Shown piece by piece: positions 1 through 9,198 of a stretch of 64,000 bases of DNA. Source of the stretch: Glaciecola siphonariae. GTDB lineage: Bacteria; Pseudomonadota; Gammaproteobacteria; Enterobacterales; Alteromonadaceae. The notes beneath the pieces are model-generated. The model was not told where the DNA came from and ran no database searches. It worked only from the letters and a program-made list of their open reading frames with translations. A program made the position numbers and the translations under genes. The stretch's first letter is position 1. Every line of letters begins with the position of its first letter. The stretch covers positions 496,001 to 560,000 of the forward strand of contig NZ_JBHSGU010000002.1 in NCBI RefSeq assembly GCF_042652645.1, read 5' to 3'.

Positions 1-24
1 ATTGACGGCGGCATGTTGGCTTAA
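1..24 (+). CDS. 3' end of an upstream short-chain dehydrogenase (partial)
   Basis: The first 24 bases read in frame as IDGGMLA followed by TAA. The next gene (63..824) ends with VDGGMLA and the same stop, and the last 21 bases of the two genes differ at only a couple of positions. The xDGGxxx ending is typical of classical SDR enzymes. The window therefore opens with the tail of a tandem SDR paralogue. Only seven codons are visible, so the function cannot be told apart from its neighbour's. Confidence 0.6.
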   Translation: MDGGMLA

Positions 25-62
25 TGTGGCAAATGGGTGAATATGAAAGCGGAGAAATATAG

Positions 63-824
63 ATGAAAGATTTGTTTGATTTAAGCGGTAAAATTGCGGT
101 TGTGACGGGAGCGAGTCGCGGCATTGGTGAGTCTATTGCTCGCTTATTGGCATCAAGAGGCGCTCACGTATTAGTTTCTAGTCGCAAAATTGAGGCTTGC
201 GAAAAAGTGGCTAAAAGTATTCGAGACAACGGCGGGAAGGCTTCTGCTTTTGCTTGCCATGTGGGCGAAATGTCGCAGATCACAGCCTTGTTTGAGCATG
301 TTAAGAGTGAATTTGGCAAGATAGATATCTTGGTAAACAACGCTGCCGCCAATCCTTATTTTGGCCACATTCTCGACACCGATTTAGCTGCTTACAGTAA
401 AACCGTTGACGTAAACGTAAGAGGTTACTTCTTCATGTCTATTGAAGCAGGCAAAATGATGCGAGAGCAGGGCAGTGGCGTGATTTTAAATACAGCGTCG
501 GTAAATGGTGTAACCCCAGGTGACATGCAAGGCATCTACAGTATTACAAAAGCCGCAGTTATTAGTATGACCAAGGCTTTCGCCAAAGAGTGTGGTAAGC
601 ACAACATTAGGGTGAACGCCTTACTACCGGGCTTAACCGACACCAAGTTTGCCTCTGCACTAACAACGAATGACAGCATCTTAAAAACAGCGCTTAAAGT
701 CATTCCGCTTGGACGTGTCGCTGACCCCGATGAAATGGCCGGCACCGTGTTATACCTAGTATCTGAGGCCTCTAGTTACACAACCGGCGCATGCGTCATC
801 GTAGACGGCGGCATGCTGGCTTAA
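63..824 (+). CDS. SDR family NAD(P)-dependent oxidoreductase
   Basis: This 253-aa protein is a classical short-chain dehydrogenase/reductase of usual length. The Rossmann glycine motif TGASRGIG is at residues 15-22, the NNAA motif at 92-95 and the catalytic triad at S146, Y159 and K163 (YSITK). The ATG follows GGAG at 52-55 with a 7-base spacer. It lies 38 bp after the end of a paralogous SDR, so the two are probably cotranscribed. Family knowledge says it oxidises a secondary alcohol or reduces a ketone; the substrate cannot be read from the sequence. It is distinct from fabG at 39225 in this window, with which it shares the fold and overall motif spacing. Confidence 0.85.
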   Translation: MKDLFDLSGKIAVVTGASRGIGESIARLLASRGAHVLVSSRKIEACEKVAKSIRDNGGKASAFACHVGEMSQITALFEHVKSEFGKIDILVNNAAANPYFGHILDTDLAAYSKTVDVNVRGYFFMSIEAGKMMREQGSGVILNTASVNGVTPGDMQGIYSITKAAVISMTKAFAKECGKHNIRVNALLPGLTDTKFASALTTNDSILKTALKVIPLGRVADPDEMAGTVLYLVSEASSYTTGACVIVDGGMLA

Positions 825-835
825 GTGCTAAGAGT

Positions 836-863
836 CGTCATCGTGGTATTCACCACGATGACG
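836..863. terminator. Perfect 12-bp hairpin after the SDR gene
   Basis: CGTCATCGTGGT (836-847) pairs perfectly with ACCACGATGACG (852-863) around a 4-base loop, 12 bp after the SDR stop codon. There is no T tract, so it may be a 3'-end protecting or Rho-assisted structure and not a standard intrinsic terminator. Confidence 0.5.
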
Positions 864-1002
864 ATACTCATCGGTAGGCACCGCAAAAATGTACCAAAAA
901 TTTTAAATAAGGAATTTGGTGTGAGGGTAGTGTATCGTTAGTAAAGGCTCAAGGGCTTGGGCTTGTTTAACCATTCACTTTAATAATTATAAGAGTTTAA
1001 CC

Positions 1003-1161
1003 ATGAATAAATTACTGCTCATCATACTAGCAATTCTATTGCCCCCAATCGCTGTGTTTTTGAAGGCCGGCGCAGGTAAACATCTCATCATTAACATCAT
1101 TTTGTGTTTGTTCTTTTACGTGCCTGGCATCATACATTCTTTATACGTTGTTACCCGATAA
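1003..1161 (+). CDS. YqaE/Pmp3 family small membrane protein
   Basis: This 52-aa ORF was found by reading the gap. It starts MNKLLLIILAILLPPIAVFL, continues with a KAGAGKHLIINI loop and a second hydrophobic helix, and ends at TAA 1159-1161. The LPPIAVF..G...H..INI.L....YVPG.IH pattern is that of the YqaE/Pmp3 (UPF0057, stress-response proteolipid) family: two membrane helices joined by a short polar turn, about 50 residues. The family is linked to membrane potential and salt or stress responses in other organisms; its molecular activity is unknown. It stands alone, with an upstream gap of 178 bp that can hold its own promoter. Confidence 0.85.
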   Translation: MNKLLLIILAILLPPIAVFLKAGAGKHLIINIILCLFFYVPGIIHSLYVVTR

Positions 1162-1178
1162 CGAAATAGGTTTAGTAT

Positions 1179-1223
1179 AGAACAGGATGTCATAGAACAG
1201 GACGTTACAGAACAAAATATCAG
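1179..1223. repeat. Three imperfect 15-bp direct repeats
   Basis: Units 1179-1193, 1194-1208 and 1209-1223 each begin AGAACA and follow AGAACAGGAYGTYAY; the third has diverged (AAAATATCAG). They lie between the Pmp3-like gene and the convergent aminotransferase. The end of the third unit, CAGGCGCTT (1221-1229), is also the left arm of an inverted repeat whose right arm AAGCGCCTG is at 1268-1276. Confidence 0.6.
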
Positions 1224-1300
1224 GCGCTTTAGATTGCTGAATTATGCTTTTATCATTCAACAACATGAAGCGCCTGGTGTAGCTATGGCTTATTTGATGT

Positions 1301-2497
1301 TTATGCTTTTAAGGTGTCAGCGATGGCTTTGGCCAGCACCTCAACGTTAGCTAAACTAATGCCCGCGATATTTACGCGGCTAGAATCCACAAAATAAACG
1401 CTGTGCTCTTGTCGTAAATGCTGAACCTGCTCTGGGGCGATACACAAAAATGAGAACATGCCTTTTTGTTGGTTTACAAAGCTAAAGTCTTTATCTACGC
1501 CCTGATTCACCAAATTGTCTACCAGCAGCTTGCGCAGCGTTATCATGCGGTCGCGCATTTCTGCTACTTCGGTTTGCCAAACATTTCGAAGTGCTTCGTC
1601 TGCCAAAATGATGTCAACTAATGCGCCACCATAAGAGGGGGGCATAGAATAAATACCGCGCGCTACTGATTGGATTTGCGATTGCGCAATACTCGCGGTC
1701 TTTTCATCTTTTGTAAGAATTGCCGCTAAGCCAACCCGCTCTCGATAAAGTCCAAAGTTTTTGCTGCACGAGGCAGCCACAACGAGCTCATCTACGCTTT
1801 CGGCAAGCAGGCGCAAACCGTATGCGTCTTCTTCAAGACCGTCACCAAAACCTTGATAGGCAACATCAACAAAGGGTAAAAAGCCATTTTTAACAGCAAG
1901 AGCGGCTAAGGCATCCCATTGTTCGTTAGTTAAGTCTGCGCCAGTAGGGTTATGACAGCATCCATGGAGCAATACCACGTCACCTTTTTTAACGCCCTTT
2001 AGGCAATCCATCATTTCATCAAACTTGATAGAGGCGCTATCTTTGTCAAAATACGGATATGTTTTGAGTGTTAAGCCTGCATCGCCTAAAAGTGGCATGT
2101 GGTTGGCCCACGTGGGGTCGCTTACCCACACAACGGTGTCTTTATTTACGCGCACTAATAACTCAGCAAGGATGCGCAAAGCACCACAACCACCAGGCGC
2201 CTGTACTGCAGCCACGCGCTTATCTTTGAGAACCGAGCTGCCTTCACCTAGTAGCAGGTTTAACATGCCGTCTATATAGCCTTGATGCCCTTGAGGCGTA
2301 ATGTATACCTTGGAGCTTTCACGCTCTTGCAATACCGCTTGAGCTTGGCTTACCGCCTTTAAAATGGGTGTGTTGCCATGTTCATCTTTATAAACGCCTA
2401 CACCTAAGTCGATTTTTTTAGGATTGTTATCCAATTTAAATGCTGCTGAAAGTCCTAGAATGGGATCGGGAGAGAGTGCAGGTAAGGTTTCGAACAC
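1301..2497 (-). CDS. Aspartate/aromatic amino acid aminotransferase
   Basis: This 398-aa PLP enzyme belongs to class I aminotransferases of the AspC/TyrB type, which move amino groups between aspartate or aromatic amino acids and 2-oxoglutarate. The Schiff-base lysine is K246 in SCSKNFGLYRERVG, the NPTG cofactor motif sits in GCCHNPTGAD, and the N-terminal SPDPILGLSAAF..D......DLGVGVYKDE block is diagnostic. The start is GTG at 2497 (GTGTTCGAAACC), supported by a GAGGA-type ribosome site about 10 bases upstream and by the usual MFE N-terminus. It is a monocistronic minus-strand gene. AspC and TyrB specificities are not separated here. Confidence 0.9.
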   Translation of the reverse strand: MFETLPALSPDPILGLSAAFKLDNNPKKIDLGVGVYKDEHGNTPILKAVSQAQAVLQERESSKVYITPQGHQGYIDGMLNLLLGEGSSVLKDKRVAAVQAPGGCGALRILAELLVRVNKDTVVWVSDPTWANHMPLLGDAGLTLKTYPYFDKDSASIKFDEMMDCLKGVKKGDVVLLHGCCHNPTGADLTNEQWDALAALAVKNGFLPFVDVAYQGFGDGLEEDAYGLRLLAESVDELVVAASCSKNFGLYRERVGLAAILTKDEKTASIAQSQIQSVARGIYSMPPSYGGALVDIILADEALRNVWQTEVAEMRDRMITLRKLLVDNLVNQGVDKDFSFVNQQKGMFSFLCIAPEQVQHLRQEHSVYFVDSSRVNIAGISLANVEVLAKAIADTLKA

Positions 2498-2632
2498 GAG
2501 CGGGTTTCCTCATATGGTTTTGCAAGTTGATAAGAAAGCTGCCATTGCTTACAGCTAGAAGGCCACATTATGCCTGAATTTACTCAGATTTCGAGCGATT
2601 GTTTAGTGATATTTTATCAATTCACAACGCAC

Positions 2633-3415
2633 TTATTTTTCACTCATGTCTTGTAACTTAAACAAATAAGTTTGCTGGTCGATGAGTTCGGCGCGAGGGT
2701 TAAAACTGCGCTCCTGCCAAAATACTTGTTTATAGCTATCGAGCAATAACACTGTGCTGGAGCGCGTGCCGTAATCGGGTGATTCAATGAATATTGAAGA
2801 CAGTTTGCGCTCCCATTCAATCGGCACGCCGGTTTGCGGAAGAACCTCGTCATCAGCCTTGGTGCTATTGCCCAACAAATCAAATAAATGTTCTATGTTA
2901 AGTTCACCTGGTTGCTGACAGTATTTTGCTAACTCACTGCGTCCCAAATCAAGCTTGGGCCATGGAGAGTTCAAGTTAGCATTAGACAGACCGTACACGC
3001 CTTTGCTCAAACTATATACCGAATCTTCAAAGTTATTGTAAACCTGTAAGTTGTCCAGCGACCCAAACAGTAAATTATATCCGTTGTACTGCTGGGCAGT
3101 TTTCGACAAACGATGAAGATAAGCGTCGCCAGTAAAGTCTTGGGTTAAAAAATCCATGACTAATTCACCGCGACTTACGGCATCGCTGCGTTCTTTACCC
3201 GGCGCTCTTATGTTGGTCAGGGCTGCTAATCTACCGTGTTTAGACACGCCCATCCAGCTGCCACCCGCCTGCATGTCTTTACCAGCAAGCACATGAGAAT
3301 GTTCTGGCCAAAATTGAGATGGCAGAGTGTTTCGTGCATGAAACTCGTCACGATTAGCCGCAACAATTAGCGGAAAGTTTGGGTGCTGCTGAACAGCGAT
3401 AAATAAAATACACAT
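2633..3415 (-). CDS. NRDE family protein (TANGO2-like)
   Basis: The protein begins MCILFIAVQQHPNFPLIVAA and carries the family motif NRDEF at residues 21-25, then AGKDMQAGGSWMGV and AALTNIR, all characteristic of the NRDE/TANGO2 family (about 260 aa). An upstream in-frame Met would add 24 hydrophobic residues. I reject it because family members begin at the Met-Cys dipeptide, where the conserved Cys2 resembles an N-terminal nucleophile. The biochemical role is not firmly established; eukaryotic members affect secretion and heme or lipid handling. It is 135 bp upstream of the aminotransferase on the same strand. Confidence 0.8.
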   Translation of the reverse strand: MCILFIAVQQHPNFPLIVAANRDEFHARNTLPSQFWPEHSHVLAGKDMQAGGSWMGVSKHGRLAALTNIRAPGKERSDAVSRGELVMDFLTQDFTGDAYLHRLSKTAQQYNGYNLLFGSLDNLQVYNNFEDSVYSLSKGVYGLSNANLNSPWPKLDLGRSELAKYCQQPGELNIEHLFDLLGNSTKADDEVLPQTGVPIEWERKLSSIFIESPDYGTRSSTVLLLDSYKQVFWQERSFNPRAELIDQQTYLFKLQDMSEK

Positions 3416-3543
3416 GAATAAGAATACGGCGATTAGCGATAGATAAGGCTTTCTATATACAATAGAGAGTAGTTTCGCTAACATCAAACAAATTATGAAT
3501 TTTCCTTATTCAGCCCAATCGTTTAACACCAAAACCAGTATAA

Positions 3544-4812
3544 GTGCCTAATACCGTGAATAAACCCTCCGACCGTTCAAACAACACCCAGCTAGTGCAT
3601 GCTGACCGCTTAATTAACCGACCACAAAATGGTGCTGTGCACGAACCTACTAATAATTCGGTGCTATTTGAGTTTGAGGACGTGGCCGACCTTGAGGCGG
3701 TTTTTCAAGGCAAGCAGGCAGGGCATGTTTATTCTAGAAGTTCATCTGGTTCGGCGGTGGCATTGCAAAACATGCTCAATCATATAGAGGGTGGAGTAGG
3801 CGCAGTTGTGTTTGCCACCGGTATGGCCGCTATCAGCAGTAGCTTGTTTTCGTTACTAAAAGCGGGAGACCATATTATTGTGAGCCAGTATTTGTTTGGC
3901 AATACCCTGAGTTTTTTCAAAACACTGGCAAATTTCGCAATTGAGGTAAGCTACATAGACGTGACCGATGTAGACAAAGTAGCCGGTGCATGTAAAGCCA
4001 ATACCAAAATGGTGTTTTGCGAATCTATTGCCAATCCTGGTACTCAAATAAGCGATCTTGATGGCATAAGTGCGCTCTGTAGGGAGCAAAACATTGTGTT
4101 TGCCATTGATAATACAATGACCCCCGCACCGATGCTCGATGCAAAAGCTATTGGTGCATCCTTAGTGTTGACCTCATTAACAAAATACATTGGTGGACAT
4201 GGCAACGTGCTGGGCGGTGTTGTAGTTGATTTAGGTAATTTTGATTGGCAGTCTTTTGAGAATATATCAGATACTTATAAGGTGGCGGACCCTCAGCAAT
4301 GGGGACTTACTCAAATTCGCAAACGTGGTTTGCGTGATATGGGGGCAACGCTCGCGCCAAGTGCTGCTCATCAGGTTGCGGTGGGGCTAGAAACCTTGAA
4401 CATGCGCATGCAAAAAACCTGTGAAAACGCGCTGTGCCTAGCTGAATTTTTTGAGAAGCACGATGCCATTACCAAAGTGTTTTACCCCGGCCTACAAGCC
4501 CACCCACAGCATGAGCGCGCTTCTCATTTATTTAATCGTCGTTTTGGCGGGATCCTAAGTATTGAACTTGCCGAACATATTGATGTGCGCCACTTCTTAA
4601 ATGCCTTAAACCTCGTAATTTGTGCCACGCATCTTGGCGATACACGCACTCTAGCTTTACCTGTCGCGACCACCATTTTTCATGAAAATGGCGCGCAGCA
4701 GAGAAGCGCTATGGGTATCGCCGATGGTTTAATTCGATTAAGTATAGGGATTGAAGAAACTAAGGACCTTATTGACGACATCACTCAGGCTCTTGATGCA
4801 GTACGCCCATAG
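3544..4812 (+). CDS. Cystathionine gamma-synthase family PLP enzyme
   Basis: This 422-aa member of the Cys/Met-metabolism PLP family (cystathionine gamma-synthase, methionine gamma-lyase or O-acetylhomoserine sulfhydrylase) has its PLP lysine at K214 in LTSLTKYIGGHGNVLGG. The YSRSSSGSA block near residue 60 and FATGMAAISS near 100 fit the fold. No ATG occurs until well inside the conserved domain, so GTG at 3544 is the best start; a second GTG at 3556 is possible. A 18-codon ATG ORF (3495-3551) overlaps this start in another frame and could be a leader. The exact reaction cannot be assigned from sequence alone. Confidence 0.8.
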   Translation: MPNTVNKPSDRSNNTQLVHADRLINRPQNGAVHEPTNNSVLFEFEDVADLEAVFQGKQAGHVYSRSSSGSAVALQNMLNHIEGGVGAVVFATGMAAISSSLFSLLKAGDHIIVSQYLFGNTLSFFKTLANFAIEVSYIDVTDVDKVAGACKANTKMVFCESIANPGTQISDLDGISALCREQNIVFAIDNTMTPAPMLDAKAIGASLVLTSLTKYIGGHGNVLGGVVVDLGNFDWQSFENISDTYKVADPQQWGLTQIRKRGLRDMGATLAPSAAHQVAVGLETLNMRMQKTCENALCLAEFFEKHDAITKVFYPGLQAHPQHERASHLFNRRFGGILSIELAEHIDVRHFLNALNLVICATHLGDTRTLALPVATTIFHENGAQQRSAMGIADGLIRLSIGIEETKDLIDDITQALDAVRP

Positions 4813-5036
4813 TCTAAAAAAAACAAGCACCCAAGCCGGTGAAAAGTCTGTGTTGTATAAATATACCTAATTCGTGCTCGTCATATTAATACCCTGTGTT
4901 CGGCACACAGGCCACTGCTTTAACATCAGGATAAAATCTTTCTAATTTTTAGAATGAATTAGGCCAATTAATTCGCTATTTATCAATAATATTGTTGTAT
5001 ATGCTGTATCCATGCTTAAAAAAGGATAGATAAACA

Positions 5037-5648
5037 ATGACACATGTATTAGTAATTAACAGTTCTCTTCAAGGTAAACAAGGCAATAGCGCAAAGGCAG
5101 CAGAGCTTTATGTTGCTTCACTACAGGCCCAGCAATCGATTGAGCTTAGCGAAATAGACTTAAATGAGATTAATTTGCCTCATTTGACTGCGTCAGAGAT
5201 GCAGGCGTGGTCAACTCCGGTTGAATCACGTACTGATGAGCAAAAGCAGTTAGCGTCGTTCACCGAGAGCTTTATTGAACAAATTCAGCGCGCAGACCAC
5301 ATCGTGTTTGCAATTCCGATGTACAATTTTGGTATCCCTTCAACGCTCAAGGCGTTTTTCGACCGCATAGCAAGAGCGGGTATTACCTTTTCATATACTG
5401 AAAATGGACCAGAGGGTCTAATTACGGGTAAACAAGTCACCGTGCTTGCGGCTCGTGGTGGAAAATATCAAGGCACACCCATGGATACGCAAACTGAATA
5501 TGTAAAAAACTTTTTGGCGTTTTTAGGCATGAAAGAAGTAAATTTCTTTTACATTGAAGGGCTTGCGATGGGAGAGGAGTCTGCCACCTCAGCATGGGAT
5601 AAATTTTCTGAGGAAATAAGTGAACCAAAAGCATCGTCAAAAGACTAA
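5037..5648 (+). CDS. azoR: FMN-dependent NADH-azoreductase
   Basis: The 203-aa flavodoxin-like protein has the N-terminal NSSLQGKQGNSAK phosphate-binding loop and the PMYNFGIPSTLKAFFDRIARAG block typical of AzoR (E. coli about 200 aa). The family reduces quinones and azo compounds with NADH through FMN in the cytoplasm, and is commonly induced by electrophiles. The 224-bp upstream gap contains a near-palindrome GAATTA-GGCCA-ATTAATTC around 4955-4973 that could bind a regulator. An intrinsic terminator follows, so it is monocistronic. Confidence 0.9.
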   Translation: MTHVLVINSSLQGKQGNSAKAAELYVASLQAQQSIELSEIDLNEINLPHLTASEMQAWSTPVESRTDEQKQLASFTESFIEQIQRADHIVFAIPMYNFGIPSTLKAFFDRIARAGITFSYTENGPEGLITGKQVTVLAARGGKYQGTPMDTQTEYVKNFLAFLGMKEVNFFYIEGLAMGEESATSAWDKFSEEISEPKASSKD

Positions 5649-5713
5649 TAATATAACTACTGATTGGTGAGTCTTTACCGATTGATAGTGTGTTCCTAGT
5701 TGAGTGTGTTAAG

Positions 5714-5740
5714 AGCCCTGCAATCGCAGGGCTTTTTTTT
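5714..5740 (+). terminator. Intrinsic terminator after azoR
   Basis: AGCCCTGC (5714-5721) pairs with GCAGGGCT (5726-5733) across an AATC loop and is followed by a run of eight T. It lies about 65 bp after the azoR stop. Confidence 0.92.
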
Positions 5741-5788
5741 ACCTTTACATTGCTACCTTCACACCAATGCCTTCACATGAATAAGTAA

Positions 5789-6340
5789 TTATTCGCCGCT
5801 GGCATTTAGTGCACTTGTTAAGTCTTTGATAAAGTCTTCGTCATCAGGCTTGGTGCGCGACCCATAGTGCGCAACAACTTTGCCGTTTTTATCCATCAAG
5901 TATTTATTAAAATTCCACTTTGGTGATTTACCTGTCTCTTCTGCAAGTTTAGCGTAAAGCGGATCGGCGTTATCGCCTCTCACAGAAATTGGCTCAAACA
6001 TAGGGAAATTAACACCATAGGTCAGCTCACATACCTCAGCGGTCTTGCTTTCATCTGCATATTCTTGAGCAAAATCATTAGATGGAAAGCCAAGTACCAC
6101 AAAGCCGTCGTCTTTGTAGTTGGTATATAGTGCTTCTAGGCCCTCAAACTGCGGAGTAAAACCGCATTTACTCGCGGTGTTAACAAACAACACTGCTTTG
6201 CCGCTGTAGGCCTCGCATAAATTTACCACTTCTTGTGAGTTAAGTTTGCGCTTCATGTGTTTAAGCACGTCTGGGCAATCGTTGGCTGAAGCACTCATCG
6301 CCGCTATTAACAATGCAGCACCGCTAATTAATTTTTTCAT
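5789..6340 (-). CDS. Exported glutathione peroxidase-family protein
   Basis: The 183-aa product has a cleavable signal peptide (MKKLISGAALLIAAMSASA) followed by a thioredoxin-fold glutathione/thiol peroxidase domain. The peroxidatic cysteine is C59 in NTASKCGFTPQFEGL, and the WNFNKYL motif supplies the conserved Trp-Asn. The usual NQFxxQE segment is altered to NDFAQE, one residue shorter than in BtuE, so the active-site Gln may be displaced. A second cysteine in AEVCELTYGVNFPMF is the likely resolving residue. Family role: reduction of hydroperoxides. The signal peptide places it in the periplasm, unlike cytoplasmic BtuE. Confidence 0.85.
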   Translation of the reverse strand: MKKLISGAALLIAAMSASANDCPDVLKHMKRKLNSQEVVNLCEAYSGKAVLFVNTASKCGFTPQFEGLEALYTNYKDDGFVVLGFPSNDFAQEYADESKTAEVCELTYGVNFPMFEPISVRGDNADPLYAKLAEETGKSPKWNFNKYLMDKNGKVVAHYGSRTKPDDEDFIKDLTSALNASGE

Positions 6341-6610
6341 TTTTATTTATCCTTACTCTCAAAGAGTAATAATTAAGGCGCAAAAGATGCAGACCATATG
6401 CACATTTGCGTCGTATCTAGTTGTCTATCAGGCGTCTATTAATAATGCCAGTGATTTTATTTAGATCACAAGCGTGTAAACTAGCAGGTGCCAAAGACTA
6501 AATCATTTATCTTCTTCTTAGTTGGCTTTTAAAGTGATTAAACCAAGTGAAGAATATAGATGCTAGTATGTCCCAGAAATCGACACTTACAATAACAAGA
6601 TGAAAGGCTT

Positions 6611-9139
6611 ATGAAAACGACAAAACTAAGCGCCATAGTGCTCGCAATAGCACTGGCAAGCGGATGCACCGCAACACAATCTAACTCAGATAGCGCTGCG
6701 CCGCGCAATACAGCAAGCACATCCAGTAATTTCCCGACTGCCACTGTTACTCAAGAGAAAAACGTAGCGCTAGTTACGAGTGCAAATAGTGGCGAGCAGG
6801 CAAGCCTTACGCTGGAACAAATAATGGCTGACCCAGACTGGTTAGGGCGCCAGCCTGAGCGGGTTGCCTTTGCGCCCGGTTCGAACGCCATCGTTTACCG
6901 ACAAAAACAAGAAGGCTCGATTTTGCGAGATGTTTTTGTAACGCAAGCAGATGCTGCTAGTGGTGAAGGCAATGGAACAAAAGTGCCTTTAAGCCAATTG
7001 CATGAAATGACCTATTCACAATACATTGATGATATTGATTACGATTTTGTAGCATGGATTTACGAGGGCGATGTTTTTGCGAAAAAACGCGGGCAGCAAA
7101 ACTCCATCCAACTTACCCGAGATAGCGCACAAGCTAGAAACCTGTCGTACTACAAAAATGATGGTGTGTCGTTTCAAGTCGGCAACAGTTTTTACAGCAT
7201 TAGCGCCAATGGTGACAACTACCAGCAGATCATGGAATGGGATTTTAGCGAAGCGCCTCAAGCCGTTAAACCGGCTGCTGACTATTTGGCTCAAGAGCAA
7301 CTAAAACTCATTGAATATGTCAATGTAGATCGCAAAAACCGACAAGATAGGGAGGCATTGGCTCACGCAATTAAGCGTGAAAATGATGCTGTAATGTCTG
7401 CGCAGTTTTACTTCGACAAAGAACACACCAACGTCACGGCAAGTTTATCGCCGAATGGAAAGTACGCTATCGTAGTGACCCGAGAAAATAGGGCTACCCG
7501 TGACGACAGCGATATTATGCCAGACTACATTGAAGAGAGCGGGCGTATTGTTGCCAAGCCGGTGCGCCAGCGAGTAGCCGACGCGAAACCTATCAGTCAC
7601 GATATTTATTTGCTCGATATTGAGGCCAATACGCAACGTAAAATTAGCTATGTGAATTTGCCGGGCTACAACGAAGACGTGCTGGAGGCTGAAAAGCGAG
7701 AAAATGCCGAGGCAAGAGGAGAGAAATATGTCGCAAACCGTTTGCCACGCGACATAGGTTTGTTGTTTGGCGGTTACGCCACCGAAGCACCCATTGCATG
7801 GCATGAAGACGGACAGGTAGCGGCTTTGATGCTTGAAGCGTGGGACAACAAAGACAGGTGGATTGTTACGCTAGATGCTGCAAACGATACATCATTTGAG
7901 ACGCAACACCGGATGCATGACGACGCATGGGTAAACTATCGCTTTAATCAATTTGGTTGGATTGAAGATAGTAAGGCGCTGTACTTGCTGTCGGAAGAAT
8001 CAGGTTATTCTCATCTTTACGTTAAGCCAATCGATGGCAAGTTGAAGCAAATTACCTCAGGTAATTATGTTGTGGATACAGTAAAAGTGTCGAAAGATGG
8101 AACGCACGCCTACTACAAAGCCAATAAAAAACACCCCGGAATATTTGAAGTATACCAAACTGAACTTGCAACGGGCGATACGCAGGCTCTGACTGACTTA
8201 AATGGCATGACCGATTTTGTATTAAGTCCTGACGAGTCACTATTGGTGCTCACGCACAGCAAACTTACCATGCCGCCTGAGTTGTATGTTAAGTCCGTTG
8301 ATTCTGATACTGAGGCGGCGCGATTAACTAATACGATTAGCGATGCGTTTTTATCCATAGACTGGAAGGCACCCTCTATTGTTGCGGTGCCCTCAAGCCA
8401 TACAGAGCAACCCATTTACTCAAGGGTTTATTTACCTGAAAATCTAAATGCGCAAAAGCGCCGCGCAGTTGTGTTTAATCATGGCGCGGGATATCTACAA
8501 AACGCACATTTAGGCTGGTCTGCTTATTTTAGAGAGTTCATGTTTCATAACCTGCTTATTTCACAGGGCTATGTTGTTCTAGATATGGACTTTCGTGCGT
8601 CTGCTGGTTATGGGCGAGATTGGCGCACTGCCATTTACCGTCAAATGGGGACACCAGAAGTGCAAGACCTCAAAGATGGCGTAAATTGGCTGGTAGACAA
8701 TGCGAATGTCGACAGAAACCGTATTGGCACCTACGGTGGGTCTTACGGAGGCTTTTTAACCTTTATGGCCTTGTTTAACGAGCCAGATTTGTTTCAAGCA
8801 GGCGCTGCTCTGCGTCCGGTATCAGACTGGGCCCATTACAATTTGCCTTACACATCAAACATTCTCAACACGCCCGACGTTGACCCGCTTGCGTATGAGC
8901 GAAGCTCGCCCATTTATTTTGCAGAAGGGCTTAACAAACCCTTGTTGATGAATGCGCCGATGGTTGACGATAACGTGTTTTTTGTTGATGTGGTGCGTTT
9001 AGTACAGCGTTTAATTGAGCTAGAAAAAGAAGATTTTGAAACGGCAATTTATCCGGTAGAACCCCACGGTTTTGTTCAGCCGAGTTCATGGTTAGACGAA
9101 TACCGCCGCATTCATAAGCTGTTTGAAACACACCTGTAG
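6611..9139 (+). CDS. S9 family prolyl oligopeptidase, lipoprotein
   Basis: The 842-aa protein begins with a lipoprotein signal (lipobox LASGC, C19) and is probably membrane-anchored facing the periplasm. Residues about 70-580 form the beta-propeller region expected of S9 peptidases. The C-terminal alpha/beta-hydrolase domain has the nucleophile S711 in TYGGSYGGF, the acidic residue in VDDNVFF (786-787) and H819 in VEPHGF. This matches the dipeptidyl-peptidase IV / acylaminoacyl-peptidase branch, which cleaves short peptides near the N-terminus. It stands alone and ends at a strong terminator. Confidence 0.88.
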   Translation: MKTTKLSAIVLAIALASGCTATQSNSDSAAPRNTASTSSNFPTATVTQEKNVALVTSANSGEQASLTLEQIMADPDWLGRQPERVAFAPGSNAIVYRQKQEGSILRDVFVTQADAASGEGNGTKVPLSQLHEMTYSQYIDDIDYDFVAWIYEGDVFAKKRGQQNSIQLTRDSAQARNLSYYKNDGVSFQVGNSFYSISANGDNYQQIMEWDFSEAPQAVKPAADYLAQEQLKLIEYVNVDRKNRQDREALAHAIKRENDAVMSAQFYFDKEHTNVTASLSPNGKYAIVVTRENRATRDDSDIMPDYIEESGRIVAKPVRQRVADAKPISHDIYLLDIEANTQRKISYVNLPGYNEDVLEAEKRENAEARGEKYVANRLPRDIGLLFGGYATEAPIAWHEDGQVAALMLEAWDNKDRWIVTLDAANDTSFETQHRMHDDAWVNYRFNQFGWIEDSKALYLLSEESGYSHLYVKPIDGKLKQITSGNYVVDTVKVSKDGTHAYYKANKKHPGIFEVYQTELATGDTQALTDLNGMTDFVLSPDESLLVLTHSKLTMPPELYVKSVDSDTEAARLTNTISDAFLSIDWKAPSIVAVPSSHTEQPIYSRVYLPENLNAQKRRAVVFNHGAGYLQNAHLGWSAYFREFMFHNLLISQGYVVLDMDFRASAGYGRDWRTAIYRQMGTPEVQDLKDGVNWLVDNANVDRNRIGTYGGSYGGFLTFMALFNEPDLFQAGAALRPVSDWAHYNLPYTSNILNTPDVDPLAYERSSPIYFAEGLNKPLLMNAPMVDDNVFFVDVVRLVQRLIELEKEDFETAIYPVEPHGFVQPSSWLDEYRRIHKLFETHL

Positions 9140-9165
9140 CCCTTCATAAAATAAGTTGCTACTAC

Positions 9166-9198
9166 AGGCGCTATGCACAATAAGCTAGCGCCTTTTTT
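9166..9198 (+). terminator. Intrinsic terminator after the S9 peptidase gene
   Basis: AGGCGCTA (9166-9173) pairs with TAGCGCCT (9186-9193) and is followed by a T run to 9198. The right arm overlaps the stop codon of the convergent rhombosortase gene. Confidence 0.88.

Noticed and set aside
2025..2279. An 84-aa plus-strand ORF inside the aminotransferase gene
   Set aside because: It is antisense to a well-conserved PLP enzyme and its translation has no family features, so it is a shadow frame.
3495..3551. An 18-codon ORF overlapping the GTG start of the cystathionine gamma-synthase-like gene
   Set aside because: It could be a leader peptide, but there is no attenuator hairpin or codon bias to support it.
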